A DNA stretch of 50,607 bases from Lachnospiraceae bacterium (GTDB taxonomy: Bacteria > Bacillota > Clostridia > Lachnospirales > Lachnospiraceae): the NCBI GenBank assembly GCA_029006155.1, contig JAQXGF010000006.1, forward strand, positions 1 through 50,607, read 5' to 3'. The translations under genes were made by a program, and so were the position numbers. Below the pieces are notes generated by a model that made no database searches, was not told the origin of the DNA, and saw only the letters and a program-made list of their open reading frames with translations. The number at the start of each line of letters is the position of its first letter. The stretch's first letter is position 1. This document shows, piece by piece, positions 43,270 to 50,607 of this stretch.

Positions 43270-44118
43270 ATGGAAGTGATAGTGGCGAAAACAGCCGGGT
43301 TCTGCTTTGGTGTGAAGCGTGCTGTGGATCAGGTAAAGCGGCAGATCTCGGAAGGAAGGAAGCCGATTTATACATATGGGCCGATCATCCACAATGAGGA
43401 AGTCGTCCGGGAGCTTTCCGGGCAGGGTGTCCGCGTCATTGAGGGCGAGGAAGAGCTGGCGGATATCACAGCGGGAACGGTTGTGATCCGTTCTCATGGC
43501 GTACCGGAGCGGATTTACCGAAAGATCGAAGAGCAGGGGCTGGCCATCGTGGATGCGACCTGTCCGTTTGTAAAGAAGATTCACCGGATCGTCCGGGAGT
43601 ACGGAGAAAAGGGCGCAGACGTGGTCATCATCGGCAACGACGGCCATCCGGAAGTGGAGGGCATCAAAGGCTGGTGTACCGGAGCTGTGACGGTCATCGG
43701 GACCGAGGAGGAAGCGGAGCAGTTTCGGCATGATCCTGCAAAGCCGCTCTGTGTCGTATCCCAGACGACATTTAATTACAAGAAATTTGATAAATTAGTT
43801 GAAATTATCTCGAAAATGAGTTATGATAGAATGGATATTTTGAATACCATATGTAGCGCTACTGAAGAGCGGCAGTCAGAGGCACGCAGGATCGCTCAGA
43901 AGGCAGACTGCATGATTGTCATTGGAGGCAGCCACAGCTCGAATACGAGAAAGTTATTCGAAATATGCAAAAAAGAATGTGCAAATACTTACTATATACA
44001 GACATTAAAAGATTTGGATATTCGGCGATTGCCATCCATGGGTTGCGTAGGTATTACAGCAGGGGCATCGACCCCAAATAATTTAATTGAGGAGGTTTCA
44101 AAACAATGTCAGATTTAA
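43270..44118 (+). CDS. ispH: 4-hydroxy-3-methylbut-2-enyl diphosphate reductase
   Basis: Last step of the non-mevalonate isoprenoid pathway, giving IPP and DMAPP with a [4Fe-4S] cluster. The three cluster cysteines are in AGFCFGVKRAV, DATCPFVKKI and NTICSATEERQ; other marks are GPIIHNEEVV, RSHGVPE, GNDGHPEVEG and GGSHSSNTRKL. Length 282. In many Clostridia IspH is fused to ribosomal protein S1; here the reading frame ends 13 bases inside the S1 gene in a different frame. Confidence 0.95.
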   Translation: MEVIVAKTAGFCFGVKRAVDQVKRQISEGRKPIYTYGPIIHNEEVVRELSGQGVRVIEGEEELADITAGTVVIRSHGVPERIYRKIEEQGLAIVDATCPFVKKIHRIVREYGEKGADVVIIGNDGHPEVEGIKGWCTGAVTVIGTEEEAEQFRHDPAKPLCVVSQTTFNYKKFDKLVEIISKMSYDRMDILNTICSATEERQSEARRIAQKADCMIVIGGSHSSNTRKLFEICKKECANTYYIQTLKDLDIRRLPSMGCVGITAGASTPNNLIEEVSKQCQI

Positions 44119-45185
44119 GTTTTGAACAAATGCTGGAAGAATCATTAAAAACAATTCACAATGGAGAGGTAGTCGAAGGCACTGTTATTGATGTCAAAGA
44201 AGATGAAATTATCCTGAACATCGGTTACAAGGCAGACGGTATCATTACCAGAAGCGAGTACACAAATGATCAGAATGCAGACCTTCGCGAACTCGTTCAT
44301 CCGGGAGATACTATGGAAGCCAAGGTTATGAAGGTGAACGACGGAGACGGACAGGTACTGCTTACTTATAAGCGTCTTGCAGCAGAGAAGGGCAATAAGA
44401 GACTGGAGGAGGCATTCAATACGCAGGAAGTACTGAAGGCTCCGGTTGTACAGGTACTTACCGGTGGACTGAGCGTAGTCGTTGACGAGGCAAGAGTCTT
44501 CATTCCGGCCAGCCTGGTATCTGATACTTACGAGAAGAACCTTGATAAGTATGCAGGACAGGAGATTGAGTTCGTGATCACCGAGTTCAATCCGCGCAGA
44601 AGAAGAATCATCGGCGACCGCAAGCAGCTTCTCGTAGCGAGAAAGGCTGAGATGCAGAAAGAGCTGTTCGAGCGTATCCATGTAGGCGATACCGTAGAGG
44701 GCGTAGTAAAGAACGTTACCGATTTTGGTGCATTCATCGACCTCGGCGGAGCAGATGGACTGCTTCACATTTCCGAGATGTCCTGGGGACATGTTGAGAA
44801 CCCGAAGAAGGTCTTCAAGGTAGGCGAGAAGCTCAATGTCCTGATCAAGGATATCAAGGGTGAGAAGATTGCTCTGAGCCTGAAGTTCGAGGATCAGAAT
44901 CCGTGGCTGACTGCTGCTGAGAAGTATGCAGTAGGCAATGTCGTAGAGGGCCGTGTGGCACGTATGACTGACTTCGGTGCATTTGTAGAGCTTGAGCCGG
45001 GCGTAGACGCACTGCTTCATGTTTCTCAGATCTCTCACGATCATGTTGACAAGCCGTCTGATATCCTGAAGGTTGGCGAGATCATCACTGCAAAGGTTGT
45101 TGATTTCAACGGCGAGGATAAGAAGATCAGCCTGAGCATGAAGGCTCTTGAGAATCAGGCTCCGGCAGAGGAGACTGAGGAGTAA
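44106..45185 (+). CDS. rpsA: 30S ribosomal protein S1-like protein
   Basis: RNA-binding protein with four S1 domains, beginning GEVVEGTVIDVKEDEIILNIG, then APVVQVLTGGLSVVVDEARVFIP, GDTVEGVVKNVTDFGAFIDLGG and GNVVEGRVARMTDFGAFVELEPG. The last two are the most canonical. Length 359, acidic tail. GGAGGT (44091-44096) is nine bases before the ATG, inside ispH, so initiation is independent but likely coupled. Firmicute S1 proteins differ from the six-domain E. coli form. Confidence 0.93.
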   Translation: MSDLSFEQMLEESLKTIHNGEVVEGTVIDVKEDEIILNIGYKADGIITRSEYTNDQNADLRELVHPGDTMEAKVMKVNDGDGQVLLTYKRLAAEKGNKRLEEAFNTQEVLKAPVVQVLTGGLSVVVDEARVFIPASLVSDTYEKNLDKYAGQEIEFVITEFNPRRRRIIGDRKQLLVARKAEMQKELFERIHVGDTVEGVVKNVTDFGAFIDLGGADGLLHISEMSWGHVENPKKVFKVGEKLNVLIKDIKGEKIALSLKFEDQNPWLTAAEKYAVGNVVEGRVARMTDFGAFVELEPGVDALLHVSQISHDHVDKPSDILKVGEIITAKVVDFNGEDKKISLSMKALENQAPAEETEE

Positions 45186-45226
45186 TTCTCTTACAGCTTC
45201 AAGTTTAAATGTATAAGAATGGATGG

Positions 45227-45258
45227 AATCCTCCGGTGTAGTTGCCGGAGGATTTTTT
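45227..45258 (+). terminator. Terminator after rpsA
   Basis: AATCCTCCGG (45227-45236) pairs perfectly with CCGGAGGATT (45245-45254) and a T-run follows to 45258. Confidence 0.93.
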
Positions 45259-45377
45259 CGTCGATATGGTATGTTTTCAGGCAGCCATGCTTATATGGCA
45301 TCCCTGTAGCTTTGCTGACCGGGCATATAGGACGACTGCTGCGAGGATCAAAGAGGATCAAATGATTCGCAAAAATA

Positions 45378-45446
45378 AAAAACCAGCATGTTTCAAATAC
45401 GCAAGAAAAAGGAAATACTTGTATATCTGTCATGCTGGCTTTTTTG
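45378..45446 (-). terminator. Terminator of the rnf operon
   Basis: CCAGCATG (45384-45391) pairs with CATGCTGG (45432-45439) across a 40-base loop. On the minus strand the stem is followed by TTTTTTATTTTTG. On the plus strand TTTTTTG follows too, so it may be bidirectional. The interval 45259-45377 shows nothing else. Confidence 0.75.
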
Positions 45447-45483
45447 TCCTTGAATATTTATGCTGACAGGTACCGCTCAAAGA

Positions 45484-46278
45484 TTAAGCGTTTCGCTTCT
45501 TAATGATGCCTGCCGGGCATTTCTCAGCGCATTTTCCACATTTTGTGCACTTCTCGTAATCAATATGTGCGACATTATTCTCTACCGTGATCGCACCGGA
45601 TTCACACTGCTTCTCGCAGAGCTTGCAGGCCAGACATCCGGCCTTGCAGACCTTTTTGACGGCGGCACCGCGGTCATGGCTGGAACAGCGCACCGCGTAG
45701 GTGGCAGATTCCGGGACGAGCTCGATGAGGTGACGCGGACAGGCGGCGACACATTTGCCGCAGGCTTTGCATTTGCTGCGGTCTACATGGGCGACACCCT
45801 GATCGACGGTGATTGCGCCAAACGGACAGGCAGAAGCGCAGGTGCCAAAGCCAATGCAGCCATAGTCACAGGTCCACGGGGAAAGCCCGCTGCTCGCGGC
45901 GGAAGCGCAATCGTGAATGCCGACGTAGCGACATCTTGCAGCTGCATTTTCACAGTCGCCGGAGCATTTGACATAGGCGGTGACTTTTTCTGTCTTTTCC
46001 ATCTGAAGACCGAGCAGGCGGCTGATCTTTTCTGCGACCGGGTCGCCTCCGACCGGACAGGCATTGACCGGTGCTTCCTGATTGGCGATAGCAGAGGCGA
46101 GGGCATCACAGCCGGCATAGCCGCAGCCGCCGCAGTTATTGCCGGGCAGGCATTCGCGGATGGCGACCTGCTTTTCATCTACCTCTACTTTAAATTTTTT
46201 ATCGACTGTGACGAGCAGAATGCCGATCAGCAGTCCGATGATGGCCACTGCAAGTGTGGCGATAATGATCGATGACAT
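45484..46278 (-). CDS. rnfB: Rnf complex subunit RnfB (iron-sulphur protein)
   Basis: Electron-entry subunit of the ferredoxin:NAD+ oxidoreductase that pumps Na+ or H+. N-terminal membrane helix (IIIATLAVAIIGLLIGILLV), the Fe-S domain CLPGNNCGGCGYAGCDALA, and several ferredoxin-like Cys sets: CIGFGTCASACPFG, CKACGKCVAACP, CLACKLCEKQC and CTKCGKCAEKCP. Length 264. Last gene of the operon, 11 bases after rnfA. Confidence 0.95.
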   Translation of the reverse strand: MSSIIIATLAVAIIGLLIGILLVTVDKKFKVEVDEKQVAIRECLPGNNCGGCGYAGCDALASAIANQEAPVNACPVGGDPVAEKISRLLGLQMEKTEKVTAYVKCSGDCENAAARCRYVGIHDCASAASSGLSPWTCDYGCIGFGTCASACPFGAITVDQGVAHVDRSKCKACGKCVAACPRHLIELVPESATYAVRCSSHDRGAAVKKVCKAGCLACKLCEKQCESGAITVENNVAHIDYEKCTKCGKCAEKCPAGIIKKRNA

Positions 46279-46289
46279 AAGCTACCTCC

Positions 46290-46871
46290 TTACAGTGACA
46301 GTCCGGCAAAGCCCATGAATGCGATAGACATCAGAGCTGCGGATAAAAGGACAACGGGTGCGCCGCGGAACGGAAGCGGAACGCTTGCTTCATCGATGCG
46401 ATCCCGGATACCGGCAAGCAGTACGATGGAGATCGTGTAGCCGACTGCGGTACCGAAGCCAGCGGTAACGCTCTGGATGAAATTGTAGCCATCCTGCACG
46501 TTGGTCAGTGCGACACCGAGTACGGCACAGTTGGTCGTGATCAGTGGAAGGTAAATGCCAAGTGCATTGTAAATAGCCGGAGAGGTCTTTTTCAGGAACA
46601 TCTCTACGATCTGTACCAGGCAGGCGATGACCAGGATGAATACGATCGTCTCCAGATACTCCAGATGCAGCGGAACAAGCAGGAAATCATACAGCAGGCT
46701 TGCAACGCCGGAGGAGAGGGTGATGACGAAGATAACGGCGACTCCGAGGCTCAGGGATGTCTTGATCTGTTTTGAGACTCCGAGGAAGGAACAGATGCCT
46801 AAGAACTGGCTGAGCACGACATTGTTGACCAGCGCGGTTGTGATGATGATTAAAAGCAGAGAGGTATTCAT
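46290..46871 (-). CDS. rnfA: Rnf complex subunit RnfA
   Basis: Integral membrane subunit with about six helices, homologous to RnfE/NqrE. Family marks are NNVVLSQFLGICSFLGVSKQ with the membrane-buried Cys that holds an Fe-S centre with RnfE, and ALGIYLPLITTNCAVLGVAL. Length 193. Its ATG overlaps the rnfE TGA stop by four bases (ATGA), indicating coupled translation. Confidence 0.95.
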   Translation of the reverse strand: MNTSLLLIIITTALVNNVVLSQFLGICSFLGVSKQIKTSLSLGVAVIFVITLSSGVASLLYDFLLVPLHLEYLETIVFILVIACLVQIVEMFLKKTSPAIYNALGIYLPLITTNCAVLGVALTNVQDGYNFIQSVTAGFGTAVGYTISIVLLAGIRDRIDEASVPLPFRGAPVVLLSAALMSIAFMGFAGLSL

Positions 46872-47554
46872 ACGCGTTTCTCCTCCTTATATTCATTGTG
46901 GCAACCGGCTTTGCTGCAGTGATTGCAGCAGCCGTCGCAGCCGCTCACCAGATCTGCCGAGTGGTTGGCGATGTGGAAGGCGTTCATTACGGCGATGATG
47001 AGTGCGATGACAAGAAAGGCGCCCGGTGCTTTGACAAAGATCGCGATCGGTGGTACTGAGTCCGGAAGGATCTGCCTGCCAAAAAGGCTGCCAGCACCGA
47101 GAAGTTCGCGGATCATGCCAATCAGGGTCAGCGCGATCGTAAAGCCGAGCCCCATACCGAGACCGTCGAAGAAGGCAAGCCCTGGTCCGACTTTATTTGC
47201 GTAGGCTTCTGCACGGCCGAGGATGATGCAGTTTACGACGATCAGCGGGATATAAATGCCGAGTGCGGAATACAGTCCCGGTGCATAAGCCTGCAAAAGC
47301 AGATCAACGACCGTCACAAGCGATGCAACGATGACGATGTAGGCCGGGAGACGGACCTGATCCGGGATGATTTTTCGCATCAGGGAAATGATCAGGTTCG
47401 AAAAAATCAGAACGGCGAGAGTGGATAAGCCCATGCCGATGCCGTTTACCGCAGAAGTGGTGACGGCCAGTGTCGGACACATGCCGAGCATCAGGACAAG
47501 GCTGGGATTTTCCTTTACGATGCCGTTGTAAAGTCGTTCTACATATTTATTCAT
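46868..47554 (-). CDS. rnfE: Rnf complex subunit RnfE
   Basis: Integral membrane subunit, partner of RnfA. Marks: NPSLVLMLGMCPTLAVTTSA with one buried Cys and ALGIYIPLIVVNCIILGRAEAYA with the other. Length 228. The cytoplasmic tail (NHSADLVSGCDGCCNHCSKAGCH) holds six Cys, which could bind metal and is not part of the core fold. Lies 15 bases after the rnfD-rnfG fusion. Confidence 0.94.
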   Translation of the reverse strand: MNKYVERLYNGIVKENPSLVLMLGMCPTLAVTTSAVNGIGMGLSTLAVLIFSNLIISLMRKIIPDQVRLPAYIVIVASLVTVVDLLLQAYAPGLYSALGIYIPLIVVNCIILGRAEAYANKVGPGLAFFDGLGMGLGFTIALTLIGMIRELLGAGSLFGRQILPDSVPPIAIFVKAPGAFLVIALIIAVMNAFHIANHSADLVSGCDGCCNHCSKAGCHNEYKEEKRV

Positions 47555-47569
47555 ACGGAAATTCCCCCT

Positions 47570-49114
47570 TTACTTGATAGATGCCGCATAAAAAGCGAGA
47601 GCGGTATTGACTGCATTGACAACGGCACCGGAAGAAGTCGAAGCGCCGGATACGGAATCGATCTCATTGTCAGCAGTGCTGCCACCGGCTTTGTTCAGGA
47701 TAAATGCATCGGTATTGACACCACTGAACTGGTTCTTGAATGCATCCTCGCCACAGAGCATACCCATGCCGGCAGTTTCGTGCAGCTCGGTAAAGGAAAT
47801 GCCGAGAACGGTTCCTGCCGTGTCGATTCCGACAGAGAGCGTGATCGTTCCGTCATAGCCATCTGCACTGGAAACACTGATGACGTATCCGACCGTAGCG
47901 TCGCTGGCATCTTTTCCGACTACCACATCGTTGACATAGGTCTTGCCGAATGCCTCGTCGTAGATGTTGCCATCTAGGGCAGATACTGCCGCGTCGATGG
48001 AATCGTCATGCGCGAAGCTGACGGCGTCCGGGCAGACTTCCTGATAGGAAGCGGCACTGGCTGCGAGTTCCTGCTCGGCGATTTTATCTTTTGTGAGCAG
48101 ATAGACACTGCTTAGGGCAAGGCCGGCGCAGAACGTGATGACCGTCAGGTTGATAGCAGCCTTTGGAAATTCTTTCTTTCCGGAAGGGCTGGTCTGGCGG
48201 TAGCCGAGTGGCTTCGGGATACAGAACTTGTCGATGAACGGCACGAACATATTTGAGATGATGATCGCATAGCTGACCGAATCAGCAGAAGAGCCGAGTA
48301 CCCGGAACAGTCCGGAGAGCAGTCCGGCGATACCGCCGAACAGAAGCTGCCCTTTTCGGGTCACCGGGCTCGTGACCGGGTCAGTCGCCATGAAGAAAGC
48401 ACCCATCAGGATACCGCCGCCGCACACCTGCGCAATCAGGTATGCCGGATCAAATCCATTTCCGCCAAACAGAGCCATGAATGCGGTAAATACGACGATA
48501 AAGGAGACTGGAATCTCAAAAGTGATGCCACCTGTGATGATAAGGAAGATGCCACCGATGAGCAGCGCAAGTGCGGATCCACCGATAACAGACGGAGCGA
48601 ATCCGAGAAATTCCGCGACGACATCGACCGTTTCACCGGCTTTTAAAGCTGCGATCGGGGTCGCGGAACTCATGCCGTCGACAGTAAAGTCGGTCATGGC
48701 ACTTCCAAAGGAGATCAGCAGGAAACAGCGGCCGGTCAGCGCCGGATTCATGAAGTTCTTGCCAAGTCCTCCGAAGAAACACTTTACAAAGAGGATCGCA
48801 AATACAGAACCGATGCACGGAAGGTACAGCGGAACGGTCGGTGAAAGGGAAAGCGCGAGCAGCAGTCCGGTGACGATAGCGCTGCCATCGCGGACCGTAT
48901 TCGGATGCTTGGCGATCCGGTCAAACAGATATTCTGCCAGTGTCGCAGAGACGACGGAGATCAGAATGACGAGAAATGCGTGGAGTCCGTAGCGGTAAAT
49001 GCCGAATACCGTTGCCGGAAGCAATGCAAGGATGACATCGGTCATCACAGATCCGGTCGTAAGTGAATGCCGGACGTGAGGACTGGAAGACATATTTAAC
49101 AATTTTTCATTCAT
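47570..49114 (-). CDS. Fused Rnf subunits D and G (RnfD-RnfG)
   Basis: One 514-residue frame covers both flavin-carrying membrane subunits. Residues 1 to about 305 are RnfD, with multiple helices and the FMN-attachment region DGMSSATP, in which Thr152 is the expected acceptor but the usual Gly before Ala is Ser. From about 320 (INLTVITFCAGLALSSVYLL) the sequence is RnfG: one helix and an FMN-binding domain ending DSVSGAS, where Ser492 stands at the acceptor position usually held by Thr. The junction KPLGYRQTSPSGKKEFPKAA is hydrophilic. No stop or frameshift lies between the halves. RnfC is 10 bases upstream and RnfE 15 downstream, so no separate rnfG exists in the operon. Confidence 0.92.
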   Translation of the reverse strand: MNEKLLNMSSSPHVRHSLTTGSVMTDVILALLPATVFGIYRYGLHAFLVILISVVSATLAEYLFDRIAKHPNTVRDGSAIVTGLLLALSLSPTVPLYLPCIGSVFAILFVKCFFGGLGKNFMNPALTGRCFLLISFGSAMTDFTVDGMSSATPIAALKAGETVDVVAEFLGFAPSVIGGSALALLIGGIFLIITGGITFEIPVSFIVVFTAFMALFGGNGFDPAYLIAQVCGGGILMGAFFMATDPVTSPVTRKGQLLFGGIAGLLSGLFRVLGSSADSVSYAIIISNMFVPFIDKFCIPKPLGYRQTSPSGKKEFPKAAINLTVITFCAGLALSSVYLLTKDKIAEQELAASAASYQEVCPDAVSFAHDDSIDAAVSALDGNIYDEAFGKTYVNDVVVGKDASDATVGYVISVSSADGYDGTITLSVGIDTAGTVLGISFTELHETAGMGMLCGEDAFKNQFSGVNTDAFILNKAGGSTADNEIDSVSGASTSSGAVVNAVNTALAFYAASIK

Positions 49115-49124
49115 TTCCGTTCCC

Positions 49125-50459
49125 TCACTTTCTCTTTGCGGCCATGATGGCGGACTTGGTCTGCTTGAAGAGCTGCATCAGCGGACGCTTTGCCGGGCAG
49201 ATATAGGTACAGCTTCCGCAGGCGATACAGTCCAGACCGTACAGCTTTTTCTCGTAGCGTTCATAATCCTGGCGTTCTGCAGCCTCTGCCATCATCTGCG
49301 GCACCAGTCCGATCGGACAGACATGTCCGCAACGCCCGCAGCGCAGACAGGCAGTCATCTGCTGCTCGGCAAGCTCGACTTCGTCCACGGCCAGCACAGT
49401 CAGCGCATTGTTGTTTTTGGCGATCGGAGCATCCAGGGTAGACATTGCGATTCCCATCATCGGACCTCCGCAGAGGATTTTCTTTGCCTCCAGGCCGGAC
49501 CTGATCCCGCCGGCTGCTTCAAGCAGTTCACCACAGGAGGTGCCGATCCGGACGGAGAGCGTGTGCGGATTGGCAACGGCGTCTCCGGATACGGTAAAGA
49601 GACGGCCCATCAGCGGTTCCGTCTTGCAGACAGCACGGTAGATCGCATTTAAGGTGCTGACATTGCATACGACACAGCCAAGATCCGCCGGAAGCTGTCC
49701 AAAGCGGAGCTGCCGTCCGGTGACGACACCGATCAGGCTGCGCTCGCCGCCTTCCGGGTATTTGGCCATGACCGGAAGGACGGAGAGGTTTGCGTCGCCT
49801 TCACATGCGCGGGTCATCGCTTCGATGGCTTCCGGCTTATTATCTTCGATGGCGATGACGCCTTTTGCATTTGGGAAAAGACGGAGCACGAGCCGCATAC
49901 CTTCAACGATCCCGGCACTCTGCGTGCGCATCAGCTGGTCGTCACAGGTGATGTAGGGCTCGCATTCGGATCCGTTTGCGATCACGTAGTCGATCTGCTC
50001 CGGATTGCGCGGGGCGAGCTTTACGTGTGTCGGGAAGCCCGCGCCCCCAAGGCCGACGATCCCGGCCCATTTGATGGCATCGAGAATCTGTGATCCGGAA
50101 AAGGCAGATGCGTCCCGGTCGACACCGATCCCCGGCGCCGGCGTAAACTGTCCGTCATTTGCGATGACGATGCAGGTGGCCCGTCCTCCGGATATGGTGT
50201 GGCGCTCTTCAATGGTTTTCACGGTGCCAGAGCAGGAACTGACGATGTTTGCGGAAACGAAGCCGTCCGCTTCTGCAATCAACTGTCCGGCAAGTACGGT
50301 ATCGCCTTTTTTTACGATAGGCTTTGCAGGCTTGCCGATGTGCTGGTTTACAGGAAATACGAGATCTCCTGAGGGAAGGAATTCTTCGACCGGACTTCCA
50401 AGCGAAAGCTCTTTGCAGCCCTTCGGATGAACACCGCCCCGAAATGTTTTGTGCTTCAT
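49125..50459 (-). CDS. rnfC: Rnf complex subunit RnfC
   Basis: Peripheral subunit thought to carry the NADH/FMN site and two [4Fe-4S] clusters. It opens with HKTFRGGVHPKGCKELS, then biotinyl-like and Nqo1-like folds (GLGGAGFPTHVKL, IANGSECEPYITCDD) and ends with two clusters, CLRCGRCGHVCPIGL and CIACGSCTYICPAKRP. Length 444 from ATG 50459, chosen since GAGG lies nine bases upstream; the ATG at 50468 abuts that site. First gene of the operon. Confidence 0.94.
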   Translation of the reverse strand: MKHKTFRGGVHPKGCKELSLGSPVEEFLPSGDLVFPVNQHIGKPAKPIVKKGDTVLAGQLIAEADGFVSANIVSSCSGTVKTIEERHTISGGRATCIVIANDGQFTPAPGIGVDRDASAFSGSQILDAIKWAGIVGLGGAGFPTHVKLAPRNPEQIDYVIANGSECEPYITCDDQLMRTQSAGIVEGMRLVLRLFPNAKGVIAIEDNKPEAIEAMTRACEGDANLSVLPVMAKYPEGGERSLIGVVTGRQLRFGQLPADLGCVVCNVSTLNAIYRAVCKTEPLMGRLFTVSGDAVANPHTLSVRIGTSCGELLEAAGGIRSGLEAKKILCGGPMMGIAMSTLDAPIAKNNNALTVLAVDEVELAEQQMTACLRCGRCGHVCPIGLVPQMMAEAAERQDYERYEKKLYGLDCIACGSCTYICPAKRPLMQLFKQTKSAIMAAKRK

Positions 50460-50468
50460 ACGATACAT

Positions 50469-50607
50469 CCTCGCAGTTTATAAGTAAAATGATAACAGAT
50501 TCTCAGTAAAAATTCCAGCTTTTTCAACAGAATATTGCGTTAAAAAAATAACTTTTTGGTCAAAATAACGACACAAAAAGAGGAGGGAAATCGGAATGGT
50601 GTTGTAA
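50469..50607. other. Upstream region of rnfC to the window edge
   Basis: AT-rich. On the minus strand TTGAAA and GAGAAT 17 bases apart could drive rnfC, a weak candidate. On the plus strand GAGGAGGG is followed by a frame of only three codons before TAA, so no gene starts there within the window. Confidence 0.4.

Noticed and set aside
44091..44118. Programmed frameshift joining IspH to S1
   Set aside because: No slippery heptamer in the overlap, and S1 has its own well-placed Shine-Dalgarno site and ATG.
45242..45466. 74-codon plus-strand frame between rpsA and rnfB
   Set aside because: It starts inside the rpsA terminator and runs through the rnf terminator hairpin; not a credible gene.
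45460..46275. 271-codon plus-strand frame opposite rnfB
   Set aside because: Shadow of the Cys-rich rnfB gene; rnfB has clear ferredoxin motifs and operon context.

Overview
The window looks like a chromosomal segment of an anaerobic gut Firmicute of the Clostridia, most likely Lachnospiraceae. The grounds are a secG-rnr-smpB-ssrA block, an Rnf complex, a membrane (sodium-pump type) biotin decarboxylase, a GH25 lysozyme with cell-wall-binding repeats, several GTG/TTG starts with strong Shine-Dalgarno sites, and a family style typical of that group. No phage, integrase, transposase, CRISPR array, rRNA or tRNA was found. Taxonomy is inferred from gene content only.

Layout. Bases 1-7341: the C-terminal part of a GH51 arabinofuranosidase, a convergent DAHP synthase, a short precorrin-2 dehydrogenase-like protein, RNase HI, a 43-residue membrane peptide, alaS and rpsU. 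Bases 7479-13822: cardiolipin synthase, two D,D-carboxypeptidases, a phosphoesterase and scpAB. Bases 13958-19352: a five-gene biotin-dependent carboxyltransferase/decarboxylase operon with two different carboxyltransferases, one biotin carrier and membrane beta and gamma subunits. Bases 19611-28233: thiamine diphosphokinase, a small membrane protein, a polar amino-acid ABC transporter, an AbgB-like M20 hydrolase, a GH25 lysozyme and phosphoglycerate mutase. Bases 28402-34526: an HtrA-like protease, two tandem Ig-like/NlpC-like secreted proteins and an enolase. Bases 34816-40881: secG, rnr, smpB, tmRNA (minus strand) and a two-component system. Bases 41118-45185: an HI0933-type flavoprotein, cmk, ispH and rpsA. 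Bases 45484-50459 (minus strand): rnfC, a fused rnfD-rnfG, rnfE, rnfA and rnfB.

The most unusual signal is non-coding. Two long structured intergenic elements (6802-7032 and 34576-34735) share a core sequence and a common fold. Their closing stem and an arm stem differ in sequence but keep base pairing in both copies, as expected for a conserved RNA or DNA structure. A second copy of one arm of the second element runs into the enolase gene and supplies its last codons and stop.

Functionally, the membrane decarboxylase and the Rnf complex point to ion-gradient energetics. The decarboxylase operon is notable because a divergent acyl-CoA-type carboxyltransferase and a pyruvate/oxaloacetate-type carboxyltransferase appear to share one biotin carrier, resembling a transcarboxylase joined to an ion pump. 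The rest is mostly housekeeping and envelope maintenance.
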